Made by a program: the position numbers and the translations under genes. A DNA stretch of 64,000 nucleotides from Clostridia bacterium (lineage in GTDB: Bacteria; Bacillota; Clostridia; Christensenellales; Aristaeellaceae), in contig JAFQOD010000077.1 of the NCBI GenBank assembly GCA_017395685.1, positions 1 through 64,000 on the forward strand, written 5' to 3'. The notes under the pieces are model-generated. The model saw only the letters and a program-made list of their open reading frames with translations, searched no databases and was not told where the DNA came from. Each line of letters opens with the position of its first letter. The stretch's first letter is position 1. Below are positions 50,107 through 59,240 of the stretch, one piece after another.

Positions 50107-51648
50107 ATGAAGAAATACACCGATCTTGAATTTCTGAAATTATCAAAAGGGAAAAAATTTCTCTACAAGATCACCCGCTTCTTCTGTTCCATTCCTCAGA
50201 AAATTCTGGGGATTTTTGTGGCGTTGTGGAATCTGATCAAAAAGATTGCCTTCGCCGTCAAGGATGAAGCAGCAGATATTTTTTCCACTTTTGTTCACGG
50301 CGACTGGAAAACAAAGGTATCTTTCCTGGTTATGGGCTTTGGCAACCTGGCCCGGGGTCAGATTCTCCGCGGGCTGCTCTTCTTATTGTTTGAAGGGGTA
50401 TTCATTGCCTATATGGTTCTGGCCGGCGGCTACTGGATGAGCATGCTGCCCAGCCTGGGCAAGGTAGGCCCCGAGGAAAAATATGATTTCATCCTGGATA
50501 CCTATTACACCGTCTATAACGATAACAGCTTCAAAATTCTGCTCTACGGCGTGCTGACCATCTTCTTCATCATCGCCTTCATCTATACCTGGCGGGTCAA
50601 TATCCGGCAGAACAAGATGGCAGAAAAGATTCTGGCCAGCGGTAAGAAGCTCAAATCCGGCAAGGATGATATGCGTTCCCTGGTGGATGATCAGTTCCAC
50701 AAGACGCTGATGTCCCTGCCCCTCACCGGCATTCTGATCTTCACCGTCATGCCCATCGTGTTCATGATTCTGGTGGCCTTCACCAATTATGACGGCGCCC
50801 ATGACGGCTATTACAGCAATCTGTTCGGCTGGGTGGGCATGGATAACTTCAACACCATGCTCAACTGGAATGTGAACAGCGGCGGCAGCGTGCAATCCTA
50901 TGCCGCCACCTTCGGCGAAGTGCTGGCCTGGACGCTGATGTGGGCCTTCTTTGCCACCTTCACCAACTATTTCCTGGGCATGTTCGTAGCCATGGCCATC
51001 AACAAAAAGGGCATCAACCTGAAAAAGCTGTGGCGTACCGTATTGGTTATGACCATCGCTATCCCCCAGTTCATTTCCCTGCTGTATGTATCCAAGATGT
51101 TTGCCAAGAACGGCATCATCAATGGTTTCCTGATGAATATGGGCTGGATAGAGCAGGCCCTGCCCTTCTGGGAAGATCCCACCTGGGCCCGGATTACGGT
51201 TATCATCACCAATATCTGGATTGGTATCCCCTATCTGATGCTGATCACCACCGGTATTCTGATGAATATCCCCTCCGACCTGTATGAATCCGCCCGTATC
51301 GACGGCGCCAATCCCTGGCAGCAGTATACCAAGATCACCCTGCCCTACATGCTGTTCGTCACCGGTCCCTACCTGCTGACCAGCTTCACAGGCAATATGA
51401 ATAATTTCAACGTGATCTATCTGCTCACCGGCGGCGCGCCCACCAATCCGGCGGCATCCTCTGCAGCCGGTACCGTAGGCTATACAGACCTGCTGATCAC
51501 ATGGCTGTTCAAGATCACCCAGGGCGCTGAAAGCCAGTATTACCTGGCCTCCGTAGTCGGTATTCTGGTATTCGTGGTGGTCGCATTGATTTCCCTGGTG
51601 GTTTACAATGTGCTGCCCTCCATTAAGAACGAGGAGGATTTCCAGTGA
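50107..51648 (+). CDS. Sugar ABC transporter permease, MalF type
   Basis: 513 residues from the ATG at 50107. A long N-terminal part (about 1-205) has a cytosolic amphipathic segment and two or three extra membrane helices, as in other Firmicute MalF proteins. The binding-protein-dependent transport domain follows, with about six helices and the EAA loop YESARIDGANPWQQYTKITL near residue 395 that contacts the ATPase. Works with the MalG-type permease and the ATPase gene downstream. The next gene starts at its last stop base. Confidence 0.9.
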   Translation: MKKYTDLEFLKLSKGKKFLYKITRFFCSIPQKILGIFVALWNLIKKIAFAVKDEAADIFSTFVHGDWKTKVSFLVMGFGNLARGQILRGLLFLLFEGVFIAYMVLAGGYWMSMLPSLGKVGPEEKYDFILDTYYTVYNDNSFKILLYGVLTIFFIIAFIYTWRVNIRQNKMAEKILASGKKLKSGKDDMRSLVDDQFHKTLMSLPLTGILIFTVMPIVFMILVAFTNYDGAHDGYYSNLFGWVGMDNFNTMLNWNVNSGGSVQSYAATFGEVLAWTLMWAFFATFTNYFLGMFVAMAINKKGINLKKLWRTVLVMTIAIPQFISLLYVSKMFAKNGIINGFLMNMGWIEQALPFWEDPTWARITVIITNIWIGIPYLMLITTGILMNIPSDLYESARIDGANPWQQYTKITLPYMLFVTGPYLLTSFTGNMNNFNVIYLLTGGAPTNPAASSAAGTVGYTDLLITWLFKITQGAESQYYLASVVGILVFVVVALISLVVYNVLPSIKNEEDFQ

Positions 51649-52529
51649 TGAGTGAAAATAATGTCACCGCTCCCGTCAAGCGTCATATGGGCCTGAAAAC
51701 CTCCCGCGCCCTGAGCAATACCGCCATTTACGCCCTGCTGATCTGCATCAGCGTCATCTGGCTGATTCCTTTCGTCTGCATTCTGCTGCAGTCCTTCCGT
51801 GTGGAGCTGAAGGGCCCCGTGGGCTATGTCCTTCCCAAGCAGTGGGGCTTTGATAACTACATCGCCCTGTTCAAGACGGATTTCCCCCGCTGGTATGTGA
51901 ATACCTTCGTATCTGCCCTGATAACGGCCGTATTGCAGACCATCATCGTGCTGTGCATGAGCTATACCCTGTCCCGTTTCCGTTTCAAGATGAGAAAGCC
52001 CCTGATGCGGTTCATGCTGATTCTGGGCATGTTCCCCGGCATGCTCACCATGATCATCCTCTACCGTGTGCTCAGCGATCTGGGCCTGACCCAGGAAAAT
52101 GCTGTGCCTGGCCTGATCCTGGTGTATATTGCCTCCTCCGGTATGGGTTATTATGTATCCAAGGGTTTCTTTGATACCATTCCCAAATCGCTGGATGAGG
52201 CCGCCCGTGTGGACGGCGCCACCCGCTTCCAGGTGCTCAAAAAGATCATCCTGCCCCTTTCCAAGCCCATCGTCATCTATACCATCCTGACTGCCTTCAT
52301 GGGCCCCTGGGGCGACTACGTATTTGCCCAGTATATCTCCTTCGGTACCTCTTCTGGCATGAATGTGGCCGTAGGTATGTATCGCTGGCTGAATCATGAT
52401 CAAATTTCGTCCTCCTACACCATGTTCTGCGCAGGCGGCGTACTGGTTGCCATTCCGGTTACGGCGCTGTTCCTGTGCCTGCAGAAATATTATGTTGAGG
52501 GCGTGACCGGCGGCGCCGTAAAGGGCTAA
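51648..52529 (+). CDS. Sugar ABC transporter permease, MalG type
   Basis: 293 residues from ATG at 51648 (GAGGAGG site), overlapping the MalF-type stop (TGATG); the GTG at 51645 is an alternative. Six membrane helices and the EAA motif LDEAARVDGATRFQVLKKII near residue 182. C-terminus ends YVEGVTGGAVKG, typical of MalG. Partner of the MalF-type permease in import of linear glucans. Confidence 0.92.
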   Translation: MSENNVTAPVKRHMGLKTSRALSNTAIYALLICISVIWLIPFVCILLQSFRVELKGPVGYVLPKQWGFDNYIALFKTDFPRWYVNTFVSALITAVLQTIIVLCMSYTLSRFRFKMRKPLMRFMLILGMFPGMLTMIILYRVLSDLGLTQENAVPGLILVYIASSGMGYYVSKGFFDTIPKSLDEAARVDGATRFQVLKKIILPLSKPIVIYTILTAFMGPWGDYVFAQYISFGTSSGMNVAVGMYRWLNHDQISSSYTMFCAGGVLVAIPVTALFLCLQKYYVEGVTGGAVKG

Positions 52530-52575
52530 GCCCGGTGCTGTCACACTGAAGGAATTTGAAAAGGAGACATAGAGT

Positions 52576-53703
52576 ATGGCAAGCGTAAAGCTGACTGACG
52601 TCAAGAAAATATACGATAACAAAGTGACGGCCGTGCACGATTTCAATCTGGAAATCGCCGATAAGGAATTTGTGGTATTCGTCGGCCCCTCCGGCTGCGG
52701 CAAATCCACCACCCTGCGCATGATCGCCGGCCTGGAAGATATCTCCGACGGTACTGTGGAAATTGACGGCGTTGTGGTCAATGATCTGCAGCCCAAGGAC
52801 CGCGATATCGCCATGGTCTTCCAGAACTACGCCCTCTATCCCCACATGACGGTGTATGATAACATCGCCTTCTCCCTGCGGCTCAAGAAAATGCCCGAGG
52901 ATCAGGTCTATGAAAAGGTCACCAATGCCGCGGAAATTCTGGGTATCACCGAATACCTGACCCGCAAGCCCCGCGCCCTGTCCGGCGGCCAGCGCCAGCG
53001 CGTAGCCATCGGCCGCGCCATGGTGCGCAATGCCAAGGTGTTCCTGATGGACGAACCCCTCTCCAACCTGGATGCCAAGCTGCGCAATCAGATGCGCGCT
53101 GAAATCATCCTGCTGCGCCAGAAGCTGGATACCACCTTCGTCTACGTCACCCATGACCAGACCGAAGCCATGACCCTGGGCGACCGCATCGTCATCATGC
53201 GGGATGGCATCATCGAACAGGTAGGCACCCCCACGGAAGTATTCGAAATGCCCCGCAATATCTTCGTGGCTGAATTCATCGGCGCTCCCAAGATGAATCT
53301 GATCAATACCAAGCTGGAAGCCTCCGGCGGCAAGTATTATGTGCGTCCCTTTGGCGCCAAGATCGAAGTCACCGGCGAAAAGGGCGAAGAGCTGCTGAAT
53401 GCCGGCATCGCTCCCCAGGAGATTACCCTGGGCGTACGTCCCGAACATATGGTGCTTTCTGACGCCAACGACGAATCCGCCATCCCCTGCACCCTGGAAG
53501 TAAATGAAATGATGGGCAGCGAACTGCATCTGCACGTCTATACCGAAGACGGCACTCGGCTGATCGTCCGCATCCCCACCATCAATCTGACCCTGGAACA
53601 GCGCAAGGAACTGGTTTACGGCAAGAAGCTGTATATCACCTTCGAAGGCAAGGTCATGCATTTCTTTGATCAGGAAAAGGGCCTGAATCTGATTTACGGC
53701 TAA
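52576..53703 (+). CDS. Carbohydrate ABC transporter ATPase, MsmX/UgpC/MalK type
   Basis: 375 residues. Walker A GPSGCGKST at about 38, Q-loop VFQNYALYPHMTV, signature LSGGQRQRVAIGRAMV, Walker B VFLMDEPLSNLDA and switch His in VYVTHDQTEAM. C-terminal OB-like TOBE domain from about 240. Such ATPases may serve several sugar importers. Gene adjacent to binding protein and permeases, with RBS AAAAGGAGACATAGAGT. Ends the operon before a strong terminator. Confidence 0.95.
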   Translation: MASVKLTDVKKIYDNKVTAVHDFNLEIADKEFVVFVGPSGCGKSTTLRMIAGLEDISDGTVEIDGVVVNDLQPKDRDIAMVFQNYALYPHMTVYDNIAFSLRLKKMPEDQVYEKVTNAAEILGITEYLTRKPRALSGGQRQRVAIGRAMVRNAKVFLMDEPLSNLDAKLRNQMRAEIILLRQKLDTTFVYVTHDQTEAMTLGDRIVIMRDGIIEQVGTPTEVFEMPRNIFVAEFIGAPKMNLINTKLEASGGKYYVRPFGAKIEVTGEKGEELLNAGIAPQEITLGVRPEHMVLSDANDESAIPCTLEVNEMMGSELHLHVYTEDGTRLIVRIPTINLTLEQRKELVYGKKLYITFEGKVMHFFDQEKGLNLIYG

Positions 53704-53720
53704 ATCATTCCAAGCAAAAG

Positions 53721-53746
53721 GCAGCCCGAAAACGGGCTGCTTTTTT
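53721..53746 (+). terminator. Terminator after the sugar ABC operon
   Basis: GCAGCCCG-AAAA-CGGGCTGC then TTTTTT. Confidence 0.93.
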
Positions 53747-53760
53747 ATTCGAATAAAATA

Positions 53761-53783
53761 CGGCCGGGCAAACAGACCGGCCG
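53761..53783 (-). terminator. Terminator after gltS
   Basis: CGGCCGG and CCGGCCG arms with 9-nt loop, then TATTTTATTCG on the minus strand. Confidence 0.68.
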
Positions 53784-53800
53784 CATGAATGGATTGCTGA

Positions 53801-55240
53801 TTATTCGTCCTTCCATGCCTCCACAGGCTGATTGGCATAGCGCTTTTTGAAAATCCTTCTGCGGAACAGGAAGGTGGTATATGCCAGCCACAGCAGGAAG
53901 AAAAGGGCACAGGCGATTACCGCATTCAGCATGGATTGCCCGGCAAAATTGAGGAACAGCAGCAGCGGCGCAATCATCACCATGGCCGGGAAATTGGAAA
54001 GGATATACAGGCTGGAAGTAGGCGTTCTCAGGCCGGGATCAATTTCCTTCATCAGGATCATGCCGTTGGAGGCGGTACCGGTCATGGTGCCAAAGCTCAT
54101 CAGGAAAAACTCATGTTCAAATCCTTTGAAGCATTCTTTGGCAACCAGGCGGATGTAGATATAGGTAATCACTGCGCCCACCACGCTCAGAATCACAATG
54201 GGCAGAATATAATCCTTGATATCATTGATCTCAATAGCCGCCACGCCGGCAACGATCATCATATCAAAAGAGAAGCCGGAAATACGATCCATCTGATAAT
54301 TGTTGATATATTCCCGATGCATCACATTCTTTTTCCGCAATACCTTGACGATGGCCTTGATCAGCATAGCCGCCAGGGAAGCCCACAGGAAATTGAAGCC
54401 CCAGGCGATGCTGTTGGTGAATTTGGACAGCACTCCAAGCAAGCACATAAAGCCAAAGGAAAGGGCATAGGCCAGCGCAACAAACCCCACCTGAATGGTG
54501 AATTTATCCACCGATTCATTATCCGGGATTTCCTTTCCTTCGGGATCTGCAAAATTCACCTGCTCATCTGCAATACTTCCCTTACGGACATACAGACTGC
54601 CCCGTTTTTTGTGAAGATTGATATACAATACCCCAAATACGGAAGCAACCACAAAACCGATGGAGGCAAGGGACAGGCCGAAGCTGCCGTTGCCGGCGAA
54701 CTGCGCCGCAGGGGTATTGGTGAAATTGATATCCCAGCTCAGGGCATTTCCGGGGCCCTGGCCGTATGCCAGGGGCAGAATCAGGCCGGAAATATAAGAA
54801 ATCATATTTTCACCATTGCAGGTCAGGAGGAATAAAATCAGCGTGATGCCAAGGCCCACAAAGGCCTGCAGCATATAGCATCCGCCCTGCAGCGCGCCAA
54901 ATTCCAGCACCTGGGCCTTATTGGTTTTGTGGGCACTTTTTTCCGTTTTCAGGCTCATGGAGGCAAAGCCCACCGCCAGGCAATGATACGTGATCACCTG
55001 CATCAAACGCTTATCCACCAACACGAAACCAAACTGCTTGAAAATAATATTGACCGCCAGCAGAATAGCGCCGCCCAGCAAGGCAGAAGGAATCATGCAT
55101 TTGCGGAATGCAGGCACAACCCGGCGAACGATGTTCCCGATCATCAGAAATAAAAGCAATAAACCGATCTGAACCACGCACGCCCAGACGGGGCCATAAT
55201 TTGCCAGGGTGAAATCCCAACTGGATGCATAATCTGGCAT
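53801..55240 (-). CDS. GltS-type sodium/glutamate symporter
   Basis: 479 residues with about eleven or twelve membrane helices. Two inverted halves with Gly-rich re-entrant segments: LGGAILLAVNIIFKQFG and QGGCYMLQAFVGLGITLILF early, LPLAYGQGPGNALSWD in the middle, and SFGTMTGTASNGMILMKEID in the second half (the GTGTAxxG-type hairpin). Imports a glutamate-like substrate with sodium. Longer than E. coli GltS (about 400) by an acidic cytosolic loop. Single gene with its own terminator. Substrate not certain. Confidence 0.82.
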   Translation of the reverse strand: MPDYASSWDFTLANYGPVWACVVQIGLLLLFLMIGNIVRRVVPAFRKCMIPSALLGGAILLAVNIIFKQFGFVLVDKRLMQVITYHCLAVGFASMSLKTEKSAHKTNKAQVLEFGALQGGCYMLQAFVGLGITLILFLLTCNGENMISYISGLILPLAYGQGPGNALSWDINFTNTPAAQFAGNGSFGLSLASIGFVVASVFGVLYINLHKKRGSLYVRKGSIADEQVNFADPEGKEIPDNESVDKFTIQVGFVALAYALSFGFMCLLGVLSKFTNSIAWGFNFLWASLAAMLIKAIVKVLRKKNVMHREYINNYQMDRISGFSFDMMIVAGVAAIEINDIKDYILPIVILSVVGAVITYIYIRLVAKECFKGFEHEFFLMSFGTMTGTASNGMILMKEIDPGLRTPTSSLYILSNFPAMVMIAPLLLFLNFAGQSMLNAVIACALFFLLWLAYTTFLFRRRIFKKRYANQPVEAWKDE

Positions 55241-55431
55241 TTCATCTCAACTCCGTTCCTATCCATATTATAAAAAGTATATCGCAGGACAGTTTTTTTG
55301 TCAATCCGCCAGGTTTCTACATATTAAATGTTCATCAATATATCATATTCTTTTCACTGGCATGCTATGAATCAAAGCACAATTCTGATATAATAGCAAC
55401 AGACAATCTATTCCCACCAGGAGGAATGTAC

Positions 55432-56154
55432 ATGAGAAAATTCTGGGGTTTTTATGATAACGGGAACTATAAAGTGGGCTGCAACGGGCAAACCCTGTAT
55501 TTATATGATGCAGAAGGAAATGAGCTTGCCAAATTCCGGGATATCCCCTATGCCTATGGGGGGGCTTTCAAGCCGCAAACCAATATCTTTGTGCTGCGCA
55601 GCACGGAAGGGCGGATTGCCGTCTATGACTGCGATGCCCGGAAACTGCTGTATAAATTCCGGTATTCCAGCGTGGATGGCTGTCAGGATGATTTTTTCTG
55701 TTTTTCCAGGGACGGCGAATCCTTACTGAACATTGAAAGATCGCCGAATAGCCTGCGTTCCCGGCTTTCCATCTATGAAACCCAATCCTTTTCCCTGGTA
55801 AAGCGGCTCTTTGATCAGGATCCATCCCTGGTGCTGGATCATATTGAATGCAGCGAAAATCCCGGCGCCTATGATGTACTTTTCAGCGAACGGAATGAGA
55901 ACGGCATCATCCATAAATCCTATATCGGCGTGCTCGCCCATGATCAGCTGATCCAGATCCAGCCCATTCCCCGCAAAGCAGCTGATTTTCTCGCAAGCTA
56001 CAAATACATTCAGGCACATGGCTTTACGGAAAAAGCCATGAGCTGGTCCGGGCTGCATTATATGGGCTATACCAATGATGAAATCCTGAAATTTAAGGAA
56101 CGGGATTTCACCATTGCCTCTTTTCCACAGATCGCAGATGAATTCGCAAAATAA
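55432..56154 (+). CDS. Unrecognised cytosolic protein, partly beta-propeller-like
   Basis: 240 residues from the ATG at 55432, 7 nt after AGGAGG; the long upstream open frame has no start signal. The N-terminal 150 residues alternate short strands (NYKVGCNGQTLYLYDAEGN, FVLRSTEGRIAVYDCDARKL, FFCFSRDGESLLNI) that look like WD40-type blades. The last 40 residues are helical (MGYTNDEILKFKERDFTIA). No membrane helix or signal peptide. Family not recognised. Alone between gltS and the XRE-TPR gene. Confidence 0.72.
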   Translation: MRKFWGFYDNGNYKVGCNGQTLYLYDAEGNELAKFRDIPYAYGGAFKPQTNIFVLRSTEGRIAVYDCDARKLLYKFRYSSVDGCQDDFFCFSRDGESLLNIERSPNSLRSRLSIYETQSFSLVKRLFDQDPSLVLDHIECSENPGAYDVLFSERNENGIIHKSYIGVLAHDQLIQIQPIPRKAADFLASYKYIQAHGFTEKAMSWSGLHYMGYTNDEILKFKERDFTIASFPQIADEFAK

Positions 56155-56418
56155 AGAAAGGGAGCAGCATCCTTGCCGCTCCCAATTTATATCCTGCCGC
56201 CTCCGGCATATTTTCAAGAAAGATGCGGTATCCCCCGGTAACAACGGGATTGACTCACATGCGCAATTTCTGTCAGGAACAAAAATCGGCATTCGCCTTT
56301 TCAGATACTGAATTCCCCTTCCTCGTGATTGCTTCCAAGGGAGCAATACATTATACTGAAATTGGGAATCACGGCCGACAGAATTTCTGCGATCATTGAT
56401 TTTGAAAGGAAGTCACTC

Positions 56419-57468
56419 ATGAATATAGCGCTCGGCAATAAAATCAAGCAGCTTCGGCTGCAAAAAGGAATTACGCAGGATGCATTGGCAAAAATCCTGA
56501 ATGTTTCTTACCAAACCATCAGCAAATGGGAAAATGATATCTCTATGCCGGATATTCAGCTTCTTCCGGAAATTGCGGTTTACTTTGGCTGCACGATTGA
56601 TGATCTTTTTGATTTTTCTGAACAGGCGAAATTCGAGCGGATTGAAAACATGCTGGAAATGCAGGAAGCCTTAACCCCCGAAGAATTTTCGCAGATTGAT
56701 CAATTTCTGAAAGATCAGGCATGTAAGGATTCATGGAAAAATGATGCCTTTCGCCTGCTGGCAGAACTATATAATCACAAGGCGGATGAACTGAGAAAAA
56801 CTGCAGAACGCTATGCCAAGAAGGCCCTGGAATTAGAACCTGAGCTGAAGCAAAATCACAATAATCTCCAGCGTGCACAGGAGGGAACAATTCCCGATTG
56901 GGATTTTTTCAATCATAGCAAGCGAATCGCCTACTATCAGGATTTCGTGAAAAAGAACCCAACCTACGCAAGAGGGTATCTATGGTTAATGGATGAACTG
57001 ATTGCGGATTACCGTTTGGAGGAAGCCGAATCCGTTTGCGAAACAATGCATTCTATGGATCAGAGCTGCCGCGTTCCATTCTATCAGGGAAGAATTGCCT
57101 GGGTGCGCGGTGAGCATCAAAAGGCAGAATCCATCTGGAAGCAAATGCTTCTGGATTACAGCGATGATTGGCTTGCTTACGCCAATATGGCGGATGCCAT
57201 GGCCTATGCCTGCCGATATGATGAAGCAATTGCCTATTATAGAAAAGCCTTTGAATTGCAGCCGTCCCCCAAATTCACGGATGCCCAGATTACGGCAGCC
57301 CATATTTATGAGCTTCAAGGAAATTATGATGCAGCAATAGCAAGCTGTTACGAACAATTGGAAGTCATGAAAAACGAATGGGGGATCACAGAAAGCTGCG
57401 AGGTTGATCAGGTACGTAAGGAAATAGAACGGCTTCGAAACCTTTCTGCAAATCAAAAAATTCAATAG
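56419..57468 (+). CDS. XRE-family regulator with TPR-like repeats
   Basis: 349 residues from the ATG at 56419 (GAAAGGAAGTCACTC). Residues 1-65 form the helix-turn-helix (IKQLRLQKGITQDALAKILN, TISKWENDISMPDIQLL). An acidic linker and then helical repeats of TPR type from about 110 to 340 follow (KKALELEPELKQNHNNL, RIAWVRGEHQKAESIWKQML, DEAIAYYRKAFELQPSPKF). This layout resembles Rap/PlcR/Rgg-like peptide-sensing regulators, but no signal-peptide gene was found next to it. The 260 nt upstream hold a small GGGAGC/GCTCCC hairpin at about 56160-56184 and nothing else clear. Confidence 0.87.
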   Translation: MNIALGNKIKQLRLQKGITQDALAKILNVSYQTISKWENDISMPDIQLLPEIAVYFGCTIDDLFDFSEQAKFERIENMLEMQEALTPEEFSQIDQFLKDQACKDSWKNDAFRLLAELYNHKADELRKTAERYAKKALELEPELKQNHNNLQRAQEGTIPDWDFFNHSKRIAYYQDFVKKNPTYARGYLWLMDELIADYRLEEAESVCETMHSMDQSCRVPFYQGRIAWVRGEHQKAESIWKQMLLDYSDDWLAYANMADAMAYACRYDEAIAYYRKAFELQPSPKFTDAQITAAHIYELQGNYDAAIASCYEQLEVMKNEWGITESCEVDQVRKEIERLRNLSANQKIQ

Positions 57469-57474
57469 CCAAAG

Positions 57475-57504
57475 GCCCGCATCATCGATGCGGGCTATTC
57501 TTTT
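57475..57504 (+). terminator. Terminator after the XRE-TPR gene
   Basis: GCCCGCAT and ATGCGGGC arms (8 bp), then TATTCTTTTT. Confidence 0.85.
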
Positions 57505-57624
57505 TATCCTGACGTATCCAGCATGTTCTCAATAAAGATGCCGTATCCCCGTGTGAGATCATCCACAAAGACGTGGGTGACCGCGCCGATGATATGCCCG
57601 TTCTGGATGATAGGGCTGCCGCTC
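57504..57624 (-). repeat. Displaced copy of the spoIVB 3' end (left repeat)
   Basis: 57516-57624 matches 59252-59360 in 106 of 109 positions by direct comparison. Read on the minus strand it keeps the spoIVB frame: [15 protein letters not shown] then [20 protein letters not shown] and DTSG stop at 57504. Two of the three differences are synonymous and one is Pro to Leu. It has no start and is a gene fragment. It marks the far end of the chrA island. Confidence 0.92.
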
Positions 57625-57661
57625 TCGAGTGATTGAGGGACAACACCTTAATGCGCGCACA

Positions 57662-57703
57662 ATTTATTTTAGCATTGACTTAAATAAATGCAGGTTCTAT
57701 AAT
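57662..57703 (+). promoter_or_regulatory. Promoter and inverted-repeat operator of the arsR-chrA genes
   Basis: TTGACT (57675-57680), 17 nt, TATAAT (57698-57703). An 8-bp inverted repeat, ATTTATTT (57662-57669) and AAATAAAT (57682-57689), spans the -35, a reasonable site for the ArsR-like repressor encoded next. Confidence 0.72.
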
Positions 57704-57736
57704 TAAGTAAATACTAAAACAAAGAAGGAGGCTGTT

Positions 57737-58066
57737 ATGGAACTTGACCGTATGCTAAAAGCATTGGGAGAACCGATGCGTCTAAAAATATTCCAATCTT
57801 TATTGAAAAGAAAGCATTGTATCCGTTCCCTTTCCAAGAAGTTTGGCATTTCGGAATCTGCGATCTCTCAGCACATGAAAGTAATGAAAGACGCAGGATT
57901 GGTCTATGGTGAGAAATATGGCTATCATACCCACTATCTTCCTTTACAGGATTCTGTGGATTTCCTCACAGAGCAATTTGAGAAGATGCGGGCCGCTTCA
58001 CTTACCGTAGATCGCGATATGACGGTCTGCCAATGCGAATATCGCAAGGAGGGTGAACAAACATGA
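57737..58066 (+). CDS. ArsR-type winged-helix regulator
   Basis: 109 residues. Helix-turn-helix of ArsR type (LKALGEPMRLKIFQSLLKR, FGISESAISQHMKVMKDAGL), then a beta-wing (GEKYGYHTHYLPLQ). The usual metal motif ELCVCDL is replaced by KHCIRSL with one Cys; a C-terminal CQCEY could offer two more thiols. It probably represses itself and the two transporter genes, to which it is coupled by a 4-nt overlap. What it senses is uncertain. Base composition is lower in GC than neighbouring genes. Confidence 0.87.
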   Translation: MELDRMLKALGEPMRLKIFQSLLKRKHCIRSLSKKFGISESAISQHMKVMKDAGLVYGEKYGYHTHYLPLQDSVDFLTEQFEKMRAASLTVDRDMTVCQCEYRKEGEQT

Positions 58067-58641
58067 ATATCTTATGCGATTTATTCCTGACCTTTGCGAA
58101 AATCGGATTGTTTACCTTTGGTGGCGGTTATGCCATGATTTCCATGATCGAAAAGAACTGTGTGGAAAGAAAACAATGGATTACCCACGATGAGATGATG
58201 AATGTGACGGTCATTGCAGAATCTACGCCCGGCCCCATTGCCATCAACTGTGCAACCTTTACCGGATACAAGAAAGCCGGTTTTATTGGGGCATTGGCAG
58301 CAACACTGGGTATGGTTTTTCCATCTTTTGTCATTGTTTATCTGATTTCTATGTTTTTGGACAACTTTCTGGAACTGGTCATAATTGCCAATGCCTTTAA
58401 GGGGATCAAAATCGCCGTTGTCATCTTAATTCTGGATGCAGCTATCACCATGATCAAGAAAATGCACAAGAAAAAACTGCCGATAGCGATTATGGCCTGC
58501 TCCTGCATTGTGATGCTCTGCATCAATCTCTTCGCATGGGATTTTTCCTCGATCAGTCTGATGCTGATTGCTGCAATTGTGAGCCTGGCGATTTTTGTTC
58601 TGAACGGGGCACCCGAACAGAAAGGCGGTGCAAAAAAATGA
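58063..58641 (+). CDS. chrA: Short-chain chromate transporter-like protein, first half
   Basis: 192 residues with about five or six membrane helices. CHR domain signature: FAKIGLFTFGGGYAMISMIE near residue 10, then AESTPGPIAINCATFTGYK near 50. Pairs of such half-size CHR proteins form heterodimers equal to a full-length ChrA, which exports chromate or, in anaerobes, perhaps another oxyanion. Stop overlaps the next start by 4 nt. Confidence 0.9.
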   Translation: MNILCDLFLTFAKIGLFTFGGGYAMISMIEKNCVERKQWITHDEMMNVTVIAESTPGPIAINCATFTGYKKAGFIGALAATLGMVFPSFVIVYLISMFLDNFLELVIIANAFKGIKIAVVILILDAAITMIKKMHKKKLPIAIMACSCIVMLCINLFAWDFSSISLMLIAAIVSLAIFVLNGAPEQKGGAKK

Positions 58642-59195
58642 TTCATCTTGACTTGTTTCTCGGATTCTTAAAAGTCGGATGCTTTGCTTTTGGCGGTGCT
58701 TATGGTGCTATTCCACTGATCCGTGATATCGTAATGTCCTATGGCTGGCTGAGCGATGAGATGCTGGCCTATATGATTGCTGTCAGCGAAAGTACCCCCG
58801 GCCCGATCATGGTCAATCTTGCCACTTACATCGGCAGCAGCCAAGCCGGGTTTCTTGGTGCTGTAATTGCAACACTGGCAGTTGTGCTTCCTTCGTTCCT
58901 GATTATCCTGTTGATAACGGCGTTGCTGAAAACTGCATTGAAAAATAAATATGTTCAAGCAATTCTTCGCGGATTGAAACCTTGCGTAATTGGCATCGTA
59001 TTGGCTACCGGTATTTACATGATGTTGGAAAATTGCTTCGGAACAATCTCTGAAATCAAAGTGAATATGCAGGCAATCGGCATTACTGCACTTTTGGTTG
59101 CTTCTATATTTGGGTACAAGTATTTTGCAAAAAAGAAATTATCCCCTATTGGGCTGATCATTCTTTCGGCAATCTTCGGCATTATTATCTTCTGA
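58638..59195 (+). CDS. chrA: Short-chain chromate transporter-like protein, second half
   Basis: 185 residues from ATG at 58638 (GGCGGTGCAAAAAA before it). Same CHR pattern: LKVGCFAFGGAYGAIPLIRD near residue 10 and SESTPGPIMVNLATYIGSSQ near 48, then about four more helices. Partner of the preceding protein, expected in opposite membrane orientation. Both genes and the regulator form the whole content of the island bounded by the spoIVB repeats. Confidence 0.9.
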   Translation: MIHLDLFLGFLKVGCFAFGGAYGAIPLIRDIVMSYGWLSDEMLAYMIAVSESTPGPIMVNLATYIGSSQAGFLGAVIATLAVVLPSFLIILLITALLKTALKNKYVQAILRGLKPCVIGIVLATGIYMMLENCFGTISEIKVNMQAIGITALLVASIFGYKYFAKKKLSPIGLIILSAIFGIIIF

Positions 59196-59210
59196 AAATA
59201 CATCATAAAG

Positions 59211-59240
59211 GGCAGGGGCAAACACCCCTGCCTTTATAAT
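59211..59240. terminator. Bidirectional terminator between chrA genes and spoIVB
   Basis: GGCAGGGG and CCCCTGCC arms (8 bp), 6-nt loop, followed by TTTATAAT on plus and CTTTATG on minus. Confidence 0.7.

Noticed and set aside
48485-50146. 553-codon minus-strand open frame opposite the sugar-binding protein
   Set aside because: Mirror frame of a strongly codon-biased gene; the plus strand shows promoter, RBS, signal peptide and family motifs.
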